DNA of 47,619 bases, from assembly GCA_025210485.1 (NCBI GenBank), contig JAOARN010000022.1, forward strand, positions 1-47,619. Reading direction: 5' to 3'. Made by a program: the position numbers and the translations under genes. The stretch comes from Marinifilaceae bacterium. Lineage in GTDB: Bacteria; Bacteroidota; Bacteroidia; Bacteroidales; Marinifilaceae. The number at the start of each line of letters is the position of its first letter. Positions within the stretch are counted from its first letter, which is position 1. Below the pieces are notes generated by a model, which saw only the letters and a program-made list of their open reading frames with translations, was not told the DNA's origin and searched no databases. This document shows, one piece after another, positions 25,136 to 33,366 of this stretch.

Positions 25136-25570
25136 ATGAATAAAGAGAGCATTGCTATTGCTATAATTGGAGCTGTTGCAGGATGGCTATTAAGTGTTTT
25201 TCCACAAATACTTAAATTAGTAAGTAATACAATACCAAATAATAAGAGAAAAAAACAAATTGTTACTATGGCTATAAGATATATAATCTTAAGCTTTTTA
25301 ATTGTTTTAATATGTTTGTATTTTTCATCTTCTAATTGGTCTTTACTTGCATTATCTTTATTACTGATTTTAATTTCTTTTTTCATTGCTCGTGATTATT
25401 TTAATTATACTATTTTAAAAGTTTCATTTAATGTTGAAAAAGAATTATTGACTAGTAAAAAAAATTCATTAGTAACTAAGTTGTGTCATTGCAAACCCAA
25501 TAATTTTAAAGAACATGAGAAGCTTAAAAATCAGATTGTGGATATTGAAAAAAAACTAAAAAGTCTTTGA
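25136..25570 (+). CDS. Membrane protein between convergent operons, possible lysogenic gene
   Basis: 144 residues. Hydrophobic segments lie at about 5-28, 44-63 and 68-88, followed by a cytoplasmic, Lys-rich helical tail with a CHC motif near 119-121. It stands alone between the terminated late operon and the end of the leftward early operon. No family recognised. A minus-strand frame overlaps it (25057-25386) with similar hydrophobicity; the plus frame is longer and better placed after the terminator. Superinfection exclusion or another lysogen trait is possible but unproved. Confidence 0.6.
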   Translation: MNKESIAIAIIGAVAGWLLSVFPQILKLVSNTIPNNKRKKQIVTMAIRYIILSFLIVLICLYFSSSNWSLLALSLLLILISFFIARDYFNYTILKVSFNVEKELLTSKKNSLVTKLCHCKPNNFKEHEKLKNQIVDIEKKLKSL

Positions 25571-25593
25571 AATATATAGTTTCAATAGCTATT

Positions 25594-25785
25594 TTAATTA
25601 TTATTCTCATTATGAAAAATTACATATTCCACAATATGCGCTAATCTCTTTTGTATTTCAATTAAGTCAAATCGCACTCCCATTGCTTTAAAAGTATTAT
25701 CTTTTTCTAATTCTGGAAGGATTCTAGCTACCTCTTTATTAATTAGGTTCATTGGTGTTTCTAAATCTATTTTTAACTTACTCAT
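25594..25785 (-). CDS. Small early-operon protein, unknown
   Basis: 63 residues from the ATG at 25785, which overlaps the upstream stop by a few bases; an ATG 12 nt further upstream is possible. The protein is helical and charged (INKEVARILPELEKDN) with no known motif. It is the last gene of the leftward early operon. Confidence 0.6.
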   Translation of the reverse strand: MSKLKIDLETPMNLINKEVARILPELEKDNTFKAMGVRFDLIEIQKRLAHIVEYVIFHNENNN

Positions 25786-26038
25786 TATGATATGCATTCA
25801 AGGCTTTTTTGCATAGATCTGATACTTCATCTAAACCAATGCTTATTGGATCGCCTTCGGTTATTATTTTTAAAGCTAATAATATTGTATCTGCACTTAA
25901 TTGTGCTTCTTTAATGGCTGATTCCACCCATACAGTACGAAAAGCTTTATCAAGTTCAGGATTAAATTTTTTGCCTTTTACCCATTCATCATAGGATGAA
26001 TTAATCCGCTTTATAATCTTACAATCAATTTTATTCAT
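25778..26038 (-). CDS. Small early-operon protein, unknown
   Basis: 86 residues, helical, with no recognised family. It begins with a basic stretch (CKIIKRINSSYDEWVKGKKF) and continues with amphipathic helices (IKEAQLSADTILLALKIITEGD). It lies 4 nt after the preceding gene and overlaps the following one, so it is co-translated. Function unknown. Confidence 0.62.
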   Translation of the reverse strand: MNKIDCKIIKRINSSYDEWVKGKKFNPELDKAFRTVWVESAIKEAQLSADTILLALKIITEGDPISIGLDEVSDLCKKALNAYHNE

Positions 26039-26042
26039 ACAC

Positions 26043-26243
26043 TCATTTTATCTCGTTATAATATAATTTTACAAATTTGCCTTTTTTGTCTTGGCTTAAT
26101 TCAATTTTAGATTTAGATCCATGAATGTAAACATGGAAATTTTTATCCAGTTTCAAAACGCATTTGCGTTTATTAATAATCAACTCCTCCTTAGCTTTAG
26201 GAGGAATTGTTGTTCTGTCTTTATTGGGTTGATAAATAGTCAT
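26043..26243 (-). CDS. Small basic early-operon protein, unknown
   Basis: 66 residues, Lys-rich, with beta-strand-like pieces (KCVLKLDKNFHVYIHGSKS and KFVKLYYNEIK). It could bind nucleic acid but no motif proves it. It follows the HTH-like gene after a 71-bp gap. Confidence 0.6.
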   Translation of the reverse strand: MTIYQPNKDRTTIPPKAKEELIINKRKCVLKLDKNFHVYIHGSKSKIELSQDKKGKFVKLYYNEIK

Positions 26244-26314
26244 AATTAAGGTTACAAACGTTCATTAAACAAGTTTCTCTACTTTAGGCTCATGCCCAAG
26301 AATTATATTAGTCA

Positions 26315-26572
26315 TCAACCACTGTAAAAGTCTTCATCCGAAAACAGACTAGGTTGGTTCTTTTTTGCTTCTATTTTAGCTTGTTCTCGCATTATTTCAC
26401 GCTTTACAGGGATTGCCATGTAATTGTAAAAAGTTGCTGCACTTATATGTATATTGTGTTGCTTAAGCTTTTCAATTATTTTTACATTACTGACACCATT
26501 ATCATTTTCCCTTTTGTAAAAGTCTTGAATGAATTTTATTCGTTCAAGATAATTAAGTCTATTGTATGCCAT
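26315..26572 (-). CDS. Small HTH-like early protein, possible transcription regulator
   Basis: 85 residues. Residues about 27-51 (VSNVKIIEKLKQHNIHISAATFYNYM) have the spacing of a helix-turn-helix, and the protein ends in an acidic SLFSDEDFYSG. Its location in the distal early operon is where Mu-like phages place the middle or late activators (Mor/C), so it is a candidate for the late activator. Unproved. Confidence 0.6.
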   Translation of the reverse strand: MAYNRLNYLERIKFIQDFYKRENDNGVSNVKIIEKLKQHNIHISAATFYNYMAIPVKREIMREQAKIEAKKNQPSLFSDEDFYSG

Positions 26573-26575
26573 ATT

Positions 26576-26824
26576 CTAAGTATCTATTGTTTTAATTATT
26601 TTTGAAACAATATCTTCTTTTAGAGCTTTGAATTGTTTCAATAGCTTGGGAAATTCATTTGCTTTATAATCGTTTAATGGCTTGTGTAGATAACTATATT
26701 GCTCCATCCATTTATTAAGCCTTATATAATCTACACAAGTTTTCTGATATCTGTCACTAAAGAAAGTCCATCCCATTTGATAGCACATACTCAATATGCT
26801 TTTTCGGTACTGGTCTGCTGTCAT
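26576..26824 (-). CDS. Small early protein, possibly GemA/Gp16-like
   Basis: 82 residues, aromatic and helical. The second half (VDYIRLNKWMEQYSYLHKPLNDYKANEFPKLLKQF) resembles the short C-terminal part of GemA/Gp16-type proteins in Bacteroidetes Mu-like phages. In Mu, GemA lies in this semi-essential early region. Family assignment is weak and from memory. It overlaps the upstream gene by 4 nt (ATGA). Confidence 0.55.
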   Translation of the reverse strand: MTADQYRKSILSMCYQMGWTFFSDRYQKTCVDYIRLNKWMEQYSYLHKPLNDYKANEFPKLLKQFKALKEDIVSKIIKTIDT

Positions 26825-27384
26825 TTCTTATGATTTTTAAATAATTGTTTTATAAAACTTGGTTTTATCGCCTGTCGGTCTGAGCTTGAAGCTTTCAAGC
26901 TCTGGTCTTTGTTATAATTTATTTCCTCGATAAGAGAGCAACGCCTATGAAAATAATCACGAAACCATTTTAGTACTTTGGGCATATTCAAACTATCGTA
27001 AAATTCACCATAGTAGCCTGTTTTTGCTCTTCTGAATATAACATGTATATCCGCCATACTGAGATTGTAAAATTCATTTAAAACCTCAAAAGCAATTTCA
27101 TCAATTTGAAATTCTGTAAGCGGACGTTTTAAGTTAAGCGCCTCGCTTAATTCTATAAGATATACTTTTATTAGAGCTTCTGTTTTCTTATCTCCAAGTC
27201 GCTTTTTTAGGCTTGATAAGCTATGACTCGGTGTGTCTATAGCCTGTTCTATTGTTTGCACCTTTGCCAAGCTTCTTTTTAAATTCCTAGGAGAGTAGAT
27301 CTCCAATAATTTTTTGTTTGTAATCGCTGGAGATTGGAGCTTTTGAGCTTTCATGTGACTGCTTGATTTCACTAATGATTTCAT
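26821..27384 (-). CDS. Early protein, DUF6633-like
   Basis: 187 residues. A conserved-looking block at about 92-142 (LTEFQIDEIAFEVLNEFYNLSMADI then FRRAKTGYYGEFYDSLNMPKVLKWFRDYFHRR) recalls a family common in Bacteroidetes phages and mobile elements (DUF6633, from memory). The N-terminal 45 residues overlap the upstream gene by 98 nt, unusually long, so a later start such as the ATG at 27354 is possible. Function unknown, perhaps replication-related. Confidence 0.62.
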   Translation of the reverse strand: MKSLVKSSSHMKAQKLQSPAITNKKLLEIYSPRNLKRSLAKVQTIEQAIDTPSHSLSSLKKRLGDKKTEALIKVYLIELSEALNLKRPLTEFQIDEIAFEVLNEFYNLSMADIHVIFRRAKTGYYGEFYDSLNMPKVLKWFRDYFHRRCSLIEEINYNKDQSLKASSSDRQAIKPSFIKQLFKNHKK

Positions 27385-27748
27385 TAAACTTAGAATTTAT
27401 AATTGTTACAGAAAAAGCATTATCCTTATACCATTTGGGCAGCTTGTTTATCATATATTCAAATGCTGTCTTTGTATCTCCTCCTTTGAGTTCGACCAAT
27501 CTGTTTAGTTTTGAGATGATTTGCGTTAAAGCAAATGAATCTTTAGCTTGCCAGTAGTAATCTATTTCAACATGTTCTAAATATGAGTCCGTAAATATTT
27601 TCTTACACTGCGAAAATATTGATTCTGATTTCGTGTCTTTTTGTATCTCACAATATTCGATATTTAGCATAAAGGCTAAAGCTTTTCTCAGTTCCTTTTT
27701 TGTAGAGGATTTTTTTTTATAGGTTGCAATAGCTTCGTCTTGGGTCAT
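27287..27748 (-). CDS. Early-operon protein, unknown
   Basis: 153 residues with helical content (KELRKALAFMLNIEYCEIQ, FALTQIISKLNRLVELKGG, KFNEIISEIKQSHESS). The C-terminal half resembles nothing I can name. It overlaps the membrane-protein gene by 4 nt and the DUF6633-like gene by 98 nt. Co-transcribed with both. Function unknown. Confidence 0.6.
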   Translation of the reverse strand: MTQDEAIATYKKKSSTKKELRKALAFMLNIEYCEIQKDTKSESIFSQCKKIFTDSYLEHVEIDYYWQAKDSFALTQIISKLNRLVELKGGDTKTAFEYMINKLPKWYKDNAFSVTIINSKFNEIISEIKQSHESSKAPISSDYKQKIIGDLLS

Positions 27749-28005
27749 TCTACAGTATCTTTTAAGTTATCTTTCTCTAAAAAAACAAATAGTATTATTA
27801 TCATAAGTGCAATACATAATGAACTAGTGCCCTCCCATAAACATGATACAAATCCCAAGAATAAAAGAGCTGGAATTATATATTTTGCTTGAACTACTAC
27901 ACTTAGAAAATCCTTTGAGTTCTTTTTGTTGATTTCCTCTTTTTCAGGCTGCCATTTAAGTAATTCAGCCTTATTTTGGTCTTTCTTATTTTTTGAAGAA
28001 GTCAT
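27745..28005 (-). CDS. Small early membrane protein
   Basis: 86 residues: a Lys-rich cytoplasmic N-terminus (1-33), then two hydrophobic segments at about 40-57 and 60-78 (YIIPALLFLGFVSCLW, SLCIALMIIILFVFL) and a short acidic tail. A TTTAAA-N4-TTTAAA pair lies 12 nt upstream of the start. Possibly host-takeover or superinfection exclusion; unknown. Confidence 0.6.
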   Translation of the reverse strand: MTSSKNKKDQNKAELLKWQPEKEEINKKNSKDFLSVVVQAKYIIPALLFLGFVSCLWEGTSSLCIALMIIILFVFLEKDNLKDTVE

Positions 28006-28016
28006 ATTTCGTAGGG

Positions 28017-28081
28017 TTTAAATGTATTTAAATGGTTAATCAATAGAATAATTAACCATTTATGATTAACAGTAATTTCAA
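28017..28081. repeat. TTTAAA-N4-TTTAAA motif and TTAAT spacer
   Basis: TTTAAATGTATTTAAA (28017-28032) is followed by GGTTAATCAATAGAATAATTAACC, an inverted GGTTAAT/ATTAACC pair, in the gap between two early genes. Confidence 0.5.
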
Positions 28082-28720
28082 TTACATTCGATTAAAGTTT
28101 ACTTCTATTTTTCTCCAAACCCCTCTTTCATCCAAGCGCTCAAAATAGTAGTTTGTGGCAGTACCTTCTATTATATTGCTCTCACGGAACAATGCCATAA
28201 TTTCTGAGTAACGTTCATTATTGAAGTTAGCCTCAAGCTCATAAAGCTTTGAAATTGATTTATAATCCAATTCTCCAGTCTTGTTTCTTTCTAGCAAGGT
28301 CATCGCTAATTGATACATAGGGTCTTTGATTCCTTTGTCTGTACCTTGTATCCATTCCTCCAGAAACTCAATTAAGGCTGTTGCGGCAATATCTGCCCTT
28401 TCGTCAAACTTCTTTACTTTATTGCCTTTTACCACGACCTTAAAATCCTTTTCCTTAATTGAAAAAGACATTTGCTGTTTTGTCTTCAATTTTGAATATT
28501 CGAACATAACATCCTTAAATGCACTTGTTTCTCCTTCTACAAACTTGAATAGATTTAGTATTTCAGCTGAAATAGGAAGTACCTTTTTCTTAATACTATT
28601 CACGCAGTCGGCTTTCAGTTCATTATAAGCCTGCTGTTTCTTGATGCGCTTTTCTTGGTCTTGTTTCTTTTGAGCTTTAAGCATTTGCTCCAATTCTTGG
28701 GTTGTAAATTGTCTTTCCAT
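28082..28720 (-). CDS. DUF3164-like early phage protein
   Basis: 212 residues. A charged coiled-coil N-terminus (QELEQMLKAQKKQDQEKRIKK) leads to a globular region; the C-terminal RESNIIEGTATNYYFERLDERGVWRKIEVNF (about 180-210) matches the closing part of DUF3164, a family found next to the transposition genes of Mu-like phages. Biochemical role is not known. It lies in the early operon after two small genes. Confidence 0.68.
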   Translation of the reverse strand: MERQFTTQELEQMLKAQKKQDQEKRIKKQQAYNELKADCVNSIKKKVLPISAEILNLFKFVEGETSAFKDVMFEYSKLKTKQQMSFSIKEKDFKVVVKGNKVKKFDERADIAATALIEFLEEWIQGTDKGIKDPMYQLAMTLLERNKTGELDYKSISKLYELEANFNNERYSEIMALFRESNIIEGTATNYYFERLDERGVWRKIEVNFNRM

Positions 28721-28733
28721 TGATGAGTTCGGT

Positions 28734-29018
28734 TTATTTATATTTGAAACTTGATACTATTTGAGTTTTGTTTAATTTATCTAAAATTATGTTGCTCTTA
28801 ATCTCCAAAAAAAGAGATTGAAAATGATCAGACATTTTAATCTCTTGCTGGGTGTAAGGGTTTACTACCACCCAGTCGACATATTTTTTAGGTTCACAAC
28901 ACGAGCAACTTGATATACTTTCAACTACCAATGCTCTTTTAACTGTTATTCCAGCCTTTTTGTAGGTTTTTATTATTATTTCATCTGGAATATAAAAATG
29001 ATTAAAATCTATTTTCAT
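28734..29018 (-). CDS. Small Cys-rich early protein, unknown
   Basis: 94 residues. A cluster SSCSCCEPK at about 36-44 could bind a metal, but only three cysteines are present and no partner motif is seen. The rest is mixed alpha/beta (VDWVVVNPYTQQEIKMSDHF). It lies 13 nt before the DUF3164-like gene. Function unknown. Confidence 0.6.
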   Translation of the reverse strand: MKIDFNHFYIPDEIIIKTYKKAGITVKRALVVESISSCSCCEPKKYVDWVVVNPYTQQEIKMSDHFQSLFLEIKSNIILDKLNKTQIVSSFKYK

Positions 29019-29025
29019 AGCATTT

Positions 29026-29244
29026 TTAGGGATTACATATGGTTTTATTTACATAAAAAGTTAAATGATTGATTGTGGTTCCCACAATAAGCTTATTGTC
29101 TCTCCACATTTCACGCATCTTGTCTTTAATTCTCTTATGCATTTCTTTTTGAATCTCGATGTCAAGAGCATGAACAGGAACTTTATTATTATCTTTCTTC
29201 TTTTTTGCAATATCAGATATAACAGTGATTATAAATTCTTCCAT
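29026..29244 (-). CDS. Small early protein, unknown
   Basis: 72 residues: a basic stretch (AKKKKDNNKVPVHALD), a helix (EIQKEMHKRIKDKMREMWRDN) and a strand-rich end (LIVGTTINHLTFYVN). This helix-then-strand plan is similar to small winged-helix regulators, but the match is too weak to assign. It starts 3 nt after the stop of the 48-codon gene upstream. Confidence 0.58.
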   Translation of the reverse strand: MEEFIITVISDIAKKKKDNNKVPVHALDIEIQKEMHKRIKDKMREMWRDNKLIVGTTINHLTFYVNKTICNP

Positions 29245-29247
29245 TTG

Positions 29248-29394
29248 TCATCGTGTTTTAGGGTTTATTGTCACCTCCTTGATTGTTCTGTGATCTACAC
29301 GTACAAGCTTTGTTTTTTTATCTTTCCTTTGCTCTTTAACTTGTTCAAGAATCTGCTGAGCAGTCTTGATTTTGCGAGTTTTTCGTTTTCTCAT
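29248..29394 (-). CDS. 48-residue basic early peptide
   Basis: An ATG at 29394 opens a 48-codon frame (begins MRKRKTRKIKTAQQILEQ, ends VTINPKTR) ending in TGA at 29248-29250, three nt before the next start. It overlaps the 3' end of the gene before it by 50 nt. The tight coupling to the next start and the lack of any other frame in the gap argue that it is real. Arg/Lys-rich; nucleic-acid binding is possible. Confidence 0.55.
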   Translation of the reverse strand: MRKRKTRKIKTAQQILEQVKEQRKDKKTKLVRVDHRTIKEVTINPKTR

Positions 29395-30031
29395 TTTGGG
29401 TTTTTTGGTTTGGGTTAATACTCTCTAACAGTGAGGAAAAAAATAATATTAAATCATCATCCTCAGGATTATAATTATCGTTAAACTCCTTGGTTTGTTT
29501 TTCAATATCGCACCATATTTCTTCCCATGCCTTGGTTGTAAGTCTATAATGCGGATTGAATTCTTGAAATCTATCTCTAGCATATCTTTTAATAGATTCG
29601 AGGTCGGTACCTTCAATAGAGGTTAGTTTTTGTCTTACTGTATTCATTATTCGTTTTATTTGTGCCCAATCTCTTATATCCTCAAGAATATAGTACATTG
29701 GCGTGTGAGGTATCTTTACTGGTAAGGAATGCAACTGTTCAAGTATATAGGTCTCACGTCTAAGTCCTACAGGCAAAGTGGTGTAATCTTGTTTTTTTTG
29801 ACTGATTATAGTCCTATCTTTACCATAGTACATGCTATGAAACCAATCCCAAAAGGTTTTTGACTTTGATATCAAAAACGCTTGAGTTTTATTAATCTGA
29901 TCCATTGATTCAAGCCACCTCATTCCCACCTCAAACCGAATTGTCAAGTAAGATTCTTTGTCGATTTTTAATAATTTTTGAATCTTTGGCATCATTCGGC
30001 GGATTAGTTTATCAAGCTCCTTCTGTGTCAT
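29345..30031 (-). CDS. Early-operon protein after the MuB-like ATPase, unknown
   Basis: 228 residues, helical, rich in Trp and Lys: KTFWDWFHSMYYGKD (about 58-72), TPMYYILEDIRDWAQIKRIMN (about 109-129), TTKAWEEIWCDIEKQ (about 164-178), then an acidic NPEDDDLILFF and a polar Asn/Lys/Gln tail. No family recognised. A TTTAAA-N5-TTTAAA motif lies 12 nt upstream of the start. Its place right after the transposition genes suggests a replication or transposition accessory. Confidence 0.65.
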   Translation of the reverse strand: MTQKELDKLIRRMMPKIQKLLKIDKESYLTIRFEVGMRWLESMDQINKTQAFLISKSKTFWDWFHSMYYGKDRTIISQKKQDYTTLPVGLRRETYILEQLHSLPVKIPHTPMYYILEDIRDWAQIKRIMNTVRQKLTSIEGTDLESIKRYARDRFQEFNPHYRLTTKAWEEIWCDIEKQTKEFNDNYNPEDDDLILFFSSLLESINPNQKTQNEKTKNSQNQDCSADS

Positions 30032-30042
30032 TTTATTTAGTT

Positions 30043-30059
30043 TTTAAACAGTTTTTAAA
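30043..30059. repeat. TTTAAA-N5-TTTAAA boundary motif, copy 4
   Basis: TTTAAACAGTTTTTAAA fills the 34-bp gap between the MuB-like gene and the following early gene. Read on the minus strand it contains CTGTTTAAA like copies 1 and 3 on the plus strand. Confidence 0.58.
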
Positions 30060-30065
30060 TACTTT

Positions 30066-30983
30066 TTATTTAATATTATGTATCAGGCTGTAGGTTTCGT
30101 AATTTAGATTTTCGCCTGTTCTATCTAAGCTTTTAAGAGCATAGACAAGCCTGTCGTGTAGCTCTCTATAATCGTTGCAAGTCTTTCTTAAAAGATCAAT
30201 TAGTTTATTGTCTTTTATATTCTCCAAGAATTGGGAAAAACTACGGTCGATGGGGTCAAGTCTTATTATTCCTGCTTTAAACCTTGAATAAAATTGAGGA
30301 ATACCTTGTTTGTTTTTCCGAGACAAGCTCTCAAGCATTTGCAAGAACTGTGAAGTCCCAAGAAGAACTATCGGGCATTGTCCCTCTAAGCTGTCGTAAA
30401 AAGCTTTTAAAGATTGAAGCATTTTTTCGGTCATATTTTCAGCTTCGTCAATTATCAATACAGGGTCGTTGCCGTTTAATCGCATCTTTTTCATACTATT
30501 GACAATTCTTTTGCGCATCTTGATAGCTGTCCCAGCAGTACTAAGATTCATTAATTCGCAAAGATCTTGATACATTACTCTCTTTGTGTGATCATCAGTA
30601 ATTGTAATGATATAGGTATGTAAAGGGAAACTAGCTTGGTATTTAGCGGCAGCAGTAGTTTTTCCACATCCTGTTTCACCGATAACAGTTTTGTTAACTT
30701 GCATTTCTCTTGCATCGGCAATGGCATTGAAAACCTCTATAAATTCATCAGTTTTGCGCAATGGCCAGTACTCTCTTTTCATTGAGTAACCAACATAGTT
30801 TGCAACTTTTAAGTACCATGCGTCTTTAACCTCTTTCTTTTTAGAAATCATCAATGATACAAAGGCTGGATTTACACCTGATTTTTTTGCAAAATCATTA
30901 TTCGACATTGAATGTCTTTGGATGTATGAAAGCATTTCGTTTGTAATGCCCTCTTTGTGCTGAATTGTAAGATTTTTATCCAT
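30066..30983 (-). CDS. MuB-like AAA+ ATPase, target-DNA activator of transposition
   Basis: 305 residues. An N-terminal helix-turn-helix (about 25-50: MSNNDFAKKSGVNPAFVSLMISKK) is followed by an AAA+ domain with Walker A GETGCGKT at 102-109 and Walker B LIIDEAEN at 176-183, and a sensor-like VLLGTSQF near 207-214. This is the MuB plan: the ATPase binds target DNA, stimulates the transposase and gives target immunity. It lies 20 nt after the transposase gene. Confidence 0.92.
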   Translation of the reverse strand: MDKNLTIQHKEGITNEMLSYIQRHSMSNNDFAKKSGVNPAFVSLMISKKKEVKDAWYLKVANYVGYSMKREYWPLRKTDEFIEVFNAIADAREMQVNKTVIGETGCGKTTAAAKYQASFPLHTYIITITDDHTKRVMYQDLCELMNLSTAGTAIKMRKRIVNSMKKMRLNGNDPVLIIDEAENMTEKMLQSLKAFYDSLEGQCPIVLLGTSQFLQMLESLSRKNKQGIPQFYSRFKAGIIRLDPIDRSFSQFLENIKDNKLIDLLRKTCNDYRELHDRLVYALKSLDRTGENLNYETYSLIHNIK

Positions 30984-31003
30984 GATAATTTATCTTAAGT
31001 TTA

Positions 31004-33334
31004 TTATTTATCAAAAATTTTATCTAAATCATCTTTAAGTTTATTCTTCAACATCCTCTTTCGTTTCTGAGCTTTATCTTTTGCACTTTTCTCTATAGCT
31101 CTGCTTTCTTCTCTTTTTATTTTAGCTTCTAGTTTTTTCTGTGTCTTGTCAGTTTTCGAACGCAATTCCTTGTAATTATTTCTAAATATCAGTTTAGCCT
31201 CTTCTTGCTGTTGGTTGTGTTCATCCTTGATATTTCCTTTTAGGGATTTGTCCTTTAGTTTGAAATCGTATTTTATATAATCAAGACTCTCTACCACCGA
31301 ATCTCTAAATTCATCAACCTTATCGATAAGTGTTTCCTTTCTCTGTTTGTGATGTCCCAGTGCTTTGATTGTTTCTTTTGTTTCTTCAGCTGGTGTTTTA
31401 CTTACCTTATCTGTTGTTTCACATGTGAGTATGTAATTTCCTTCCAGTGTGTATAAATCAGCATATTTGTCATTGTAATACACTCTTACCTTCGACATCT
31501 CGGATGAAACACCTCCGAGTGCTTTGTCTATAAGTTTTATATTATTGCTAAAATCGGGTATCTCATATAGAAAATGTTTGCGAGCTTCGCCTTTGCGCTC
31601 TTGGAAAACATTTACATAACCACGCTGATATCCCAATGTAACTACTGTATTTTCTGCAAAAAGATATCTCTCTACCTTGTCGTCTAATTTCTTTAGTCCT
31701 GGGTTTTTGCTAGCTTCATAAATATCGTTAGCGCAAAGCTCAGACTTATACAATTTGCTAGAGTTCCATTTATTTACAGCTTCGTGAATTTGCTCTATAG
31801 CTTCATCTCTAGAGGGTAACTTATCAGAATTAGTCAAATAGTCAGGATTAGACTGATTATCTCTATGATGTGAGTTGAATCCTAGGTATAACCAATTGTC
31901 AAACTCTCGGCACATTGATGTAAATAATTTAATAAACATCTCGGCAGGATTCTCTTGCGAATTTCCGGGCTTAATTGTTCTGTGGCTCCCACTTGATACC
32001 ATATCAAGCATAAGCTTAACGTCTGCATCTTGGAAAGCGGGACCGTTATCAGACAATATATCCATACAGCCTTTGCCATTATTGTTTTTAACTGCCATAT
32101 GTACCGCCTCTTGCACAAGCTCCTTAGTTTCCCTATCTCCAATAGAATAACCAATTAGTTTACGGGAAGCAACATCAAATATCCTTACAGCATATAGGGT
32201 TGCTTGCTTGGTTGTGTATTGCCCAGTATTTTTGTCATATATATATTTAGCATAAGCCATTTTAGTACCAGAACCATCTACCACCCACATAGAATCAGAA
32301 TAATTAACAGCATATGCAGGAGTGTATGTTTGCACTTTGTTTGAAAATTCTTTATTTCCGTATCTCTCTTTAGTAGTCATTACTCTAATGCCAAATCTAT
32401 TAAGGTGGTCGCAAAATGCTCTATAACTAATAGGTTCAATATCCAAGCTATCCTGTAATTGTTGTATTCTGTTTAAATAAACATTCTCGTATAGATAGGT
32501 TTTTGATAACACCTGCGGATTATAAGGATTCATCCACGCATCATACATAATAGCCTTGTGAATATCGAATTCTAGAAGTTCACCAGTCTCTAGGTTTTCA
32601 ATCATATAATCGCCAACAATACGGCGGTTAGTATTACCATATTTGCGAGAAATAAAGAAATAGCGTTGTAGCGTAGTATCCTCAATAGGGAATTTGTTTA
32701 TCTTTTTTCTAAGAGTTTCGCCATTTTTCACCTTTAAACCTTCAAGCTTAAGTTCTGCCAAAATATCTGCACAAATCGAGTAGAATTCCTCCTTACGTTT
32801 GCAGAATATTTTATATTTTTTAGTTTCGATATGATCAGTTATAAGCAAAAGCCATGCACGAGACTCAGCCATTTGTCTAGCCTTTTCAGCAGAAAATGAA
32901 AATTCACAAGAATACATATACCAATCAATATCATTAGAGTGAAAGTAAGTCTTTTGTAAAGTAATAAGCTTGTTTCTAATCTCATTGTATTTGTCAGACT
33001 TCCTGTTCTGCTCAAAGCTATTGTATATATCAAGTAACTCAGTACGAGTAGGCAGCTTAGACTTGTAAAATGAAGGCTTCCTATCAGGTATTCTGTCATA
33101 GTCATAATAAAATGTTCCATCTTTCTTAGCCCATCTCCACGATTTACCAGTATCAGGTAGAAACTGTAAATGCTTTTGCGAAGAATGAAGTTGTTTTTTG
33201 TATTTGTATCTACATTTTTGGCGCAAGTATTCCTCGTTTAATTCCTTACAATATTGCAAAAGAAAGCTTTGAGAAATCCAATATTCCTCTTGCCTATTGC
33301 CGCGTATTTTTAATATTTTATGTAAAGAATCCAT
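31004..33334 (-). CDS. Mu-type DDE transposase (MuA-like)
   Basis: 776 residues, somewhat longer than MuA. Residues up to about 330 are the DNA-binding and linker part. The RNase H-like catalytic core has Asp352 in WVVDGSG, Asp429 in LSDNGPAF, and a Glu in SQENPAEMF (Glu461 or, with D-35-E spacing, Glu465). A beta-barrel part follows, and residues about 640-776 are a very Lys/Glu-rich helical tail of the sort that contacts the MuB ATPase. It inserts and replicates the phage genome by transposition. First large gene of the early operon, just after the Ner-like gene. Confidence 0.95.
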   Translation of the reverse strand: MDSLHKILKIRGNRQEEYWISQSFLLQYCKELNEEYLRQKCRYKYKKQLHSSQKHLQFLPDTGKSWRWAKKDGTFYYDYDRIPDRKPSFYKSKLPTRTELLDIYNSFEQNRKSDKYNEIRNKLITLQKTYFHSNDIDWYMYSCEFSFSAEKARQMAESRAWLLLITDHIETKKYKIFCKRKEEFYSICADILAELKLEGLKVKNGETLRKKINKFPIEDTTLQRYFFISRKYGNTNRRIVGDYMIENLETGELLEFDIHKAIMYDAWMNPYNPQVLSKTYLYENVYLNRIQQLQDSLDIEPISYRAFCDHLNRFGIRVMTTKERYGNKEFSNKVQTYTPAYAVNYSDSMWVVDGSGTKMAYAKYIYDKNTGQYTTKQATLYAVRIFDVASRKLIGYSIGDRETKELVQEAVHMAVKNNNGKGCMDILSDNGPAFQDADVKLMLDMVSSGSHRTIKPGNSQENPAEMFIKLFTSMCREFDNWLYLGFNSHHRDNQSNPDYLTNSDKLPSRDEAIEQIHEAVNKWNSSKLYKSELCANDIYEASKNPGLKKLDDKVERYLFAENTVVTLGYQRGYVNVFQERKGEARKHFLYEIPDFSNNIKLIDKALGGVSSEMSKVRVYYNDKYADLYTLEGNYILTCETTDKVSKTPAEETKETIKALGHHKQRKETLIDKVDEFRDSVVESLDYIKYDFKLKDKSLKGNIKDEHNQQQEEAKLIFRNNYKELRSKTDKTQKKLEAKIKREESRAIEKSAKDKAQKRKRMLKNKLKDDLDKIFDK

Positions 33335-33366
33335 AGTTAAAATATTTTTGCAAATACAAGTTCCTT

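Noticed and set aside
25057..25386. Minus-strand 109-codon hydrophobic frame
   Set aside because: It overlaps the longer plus-strand membrane gene, ends in the terminator hairpin region and is over 200 nt from the early operon end; kept only as a caution in the plus-gene entry.
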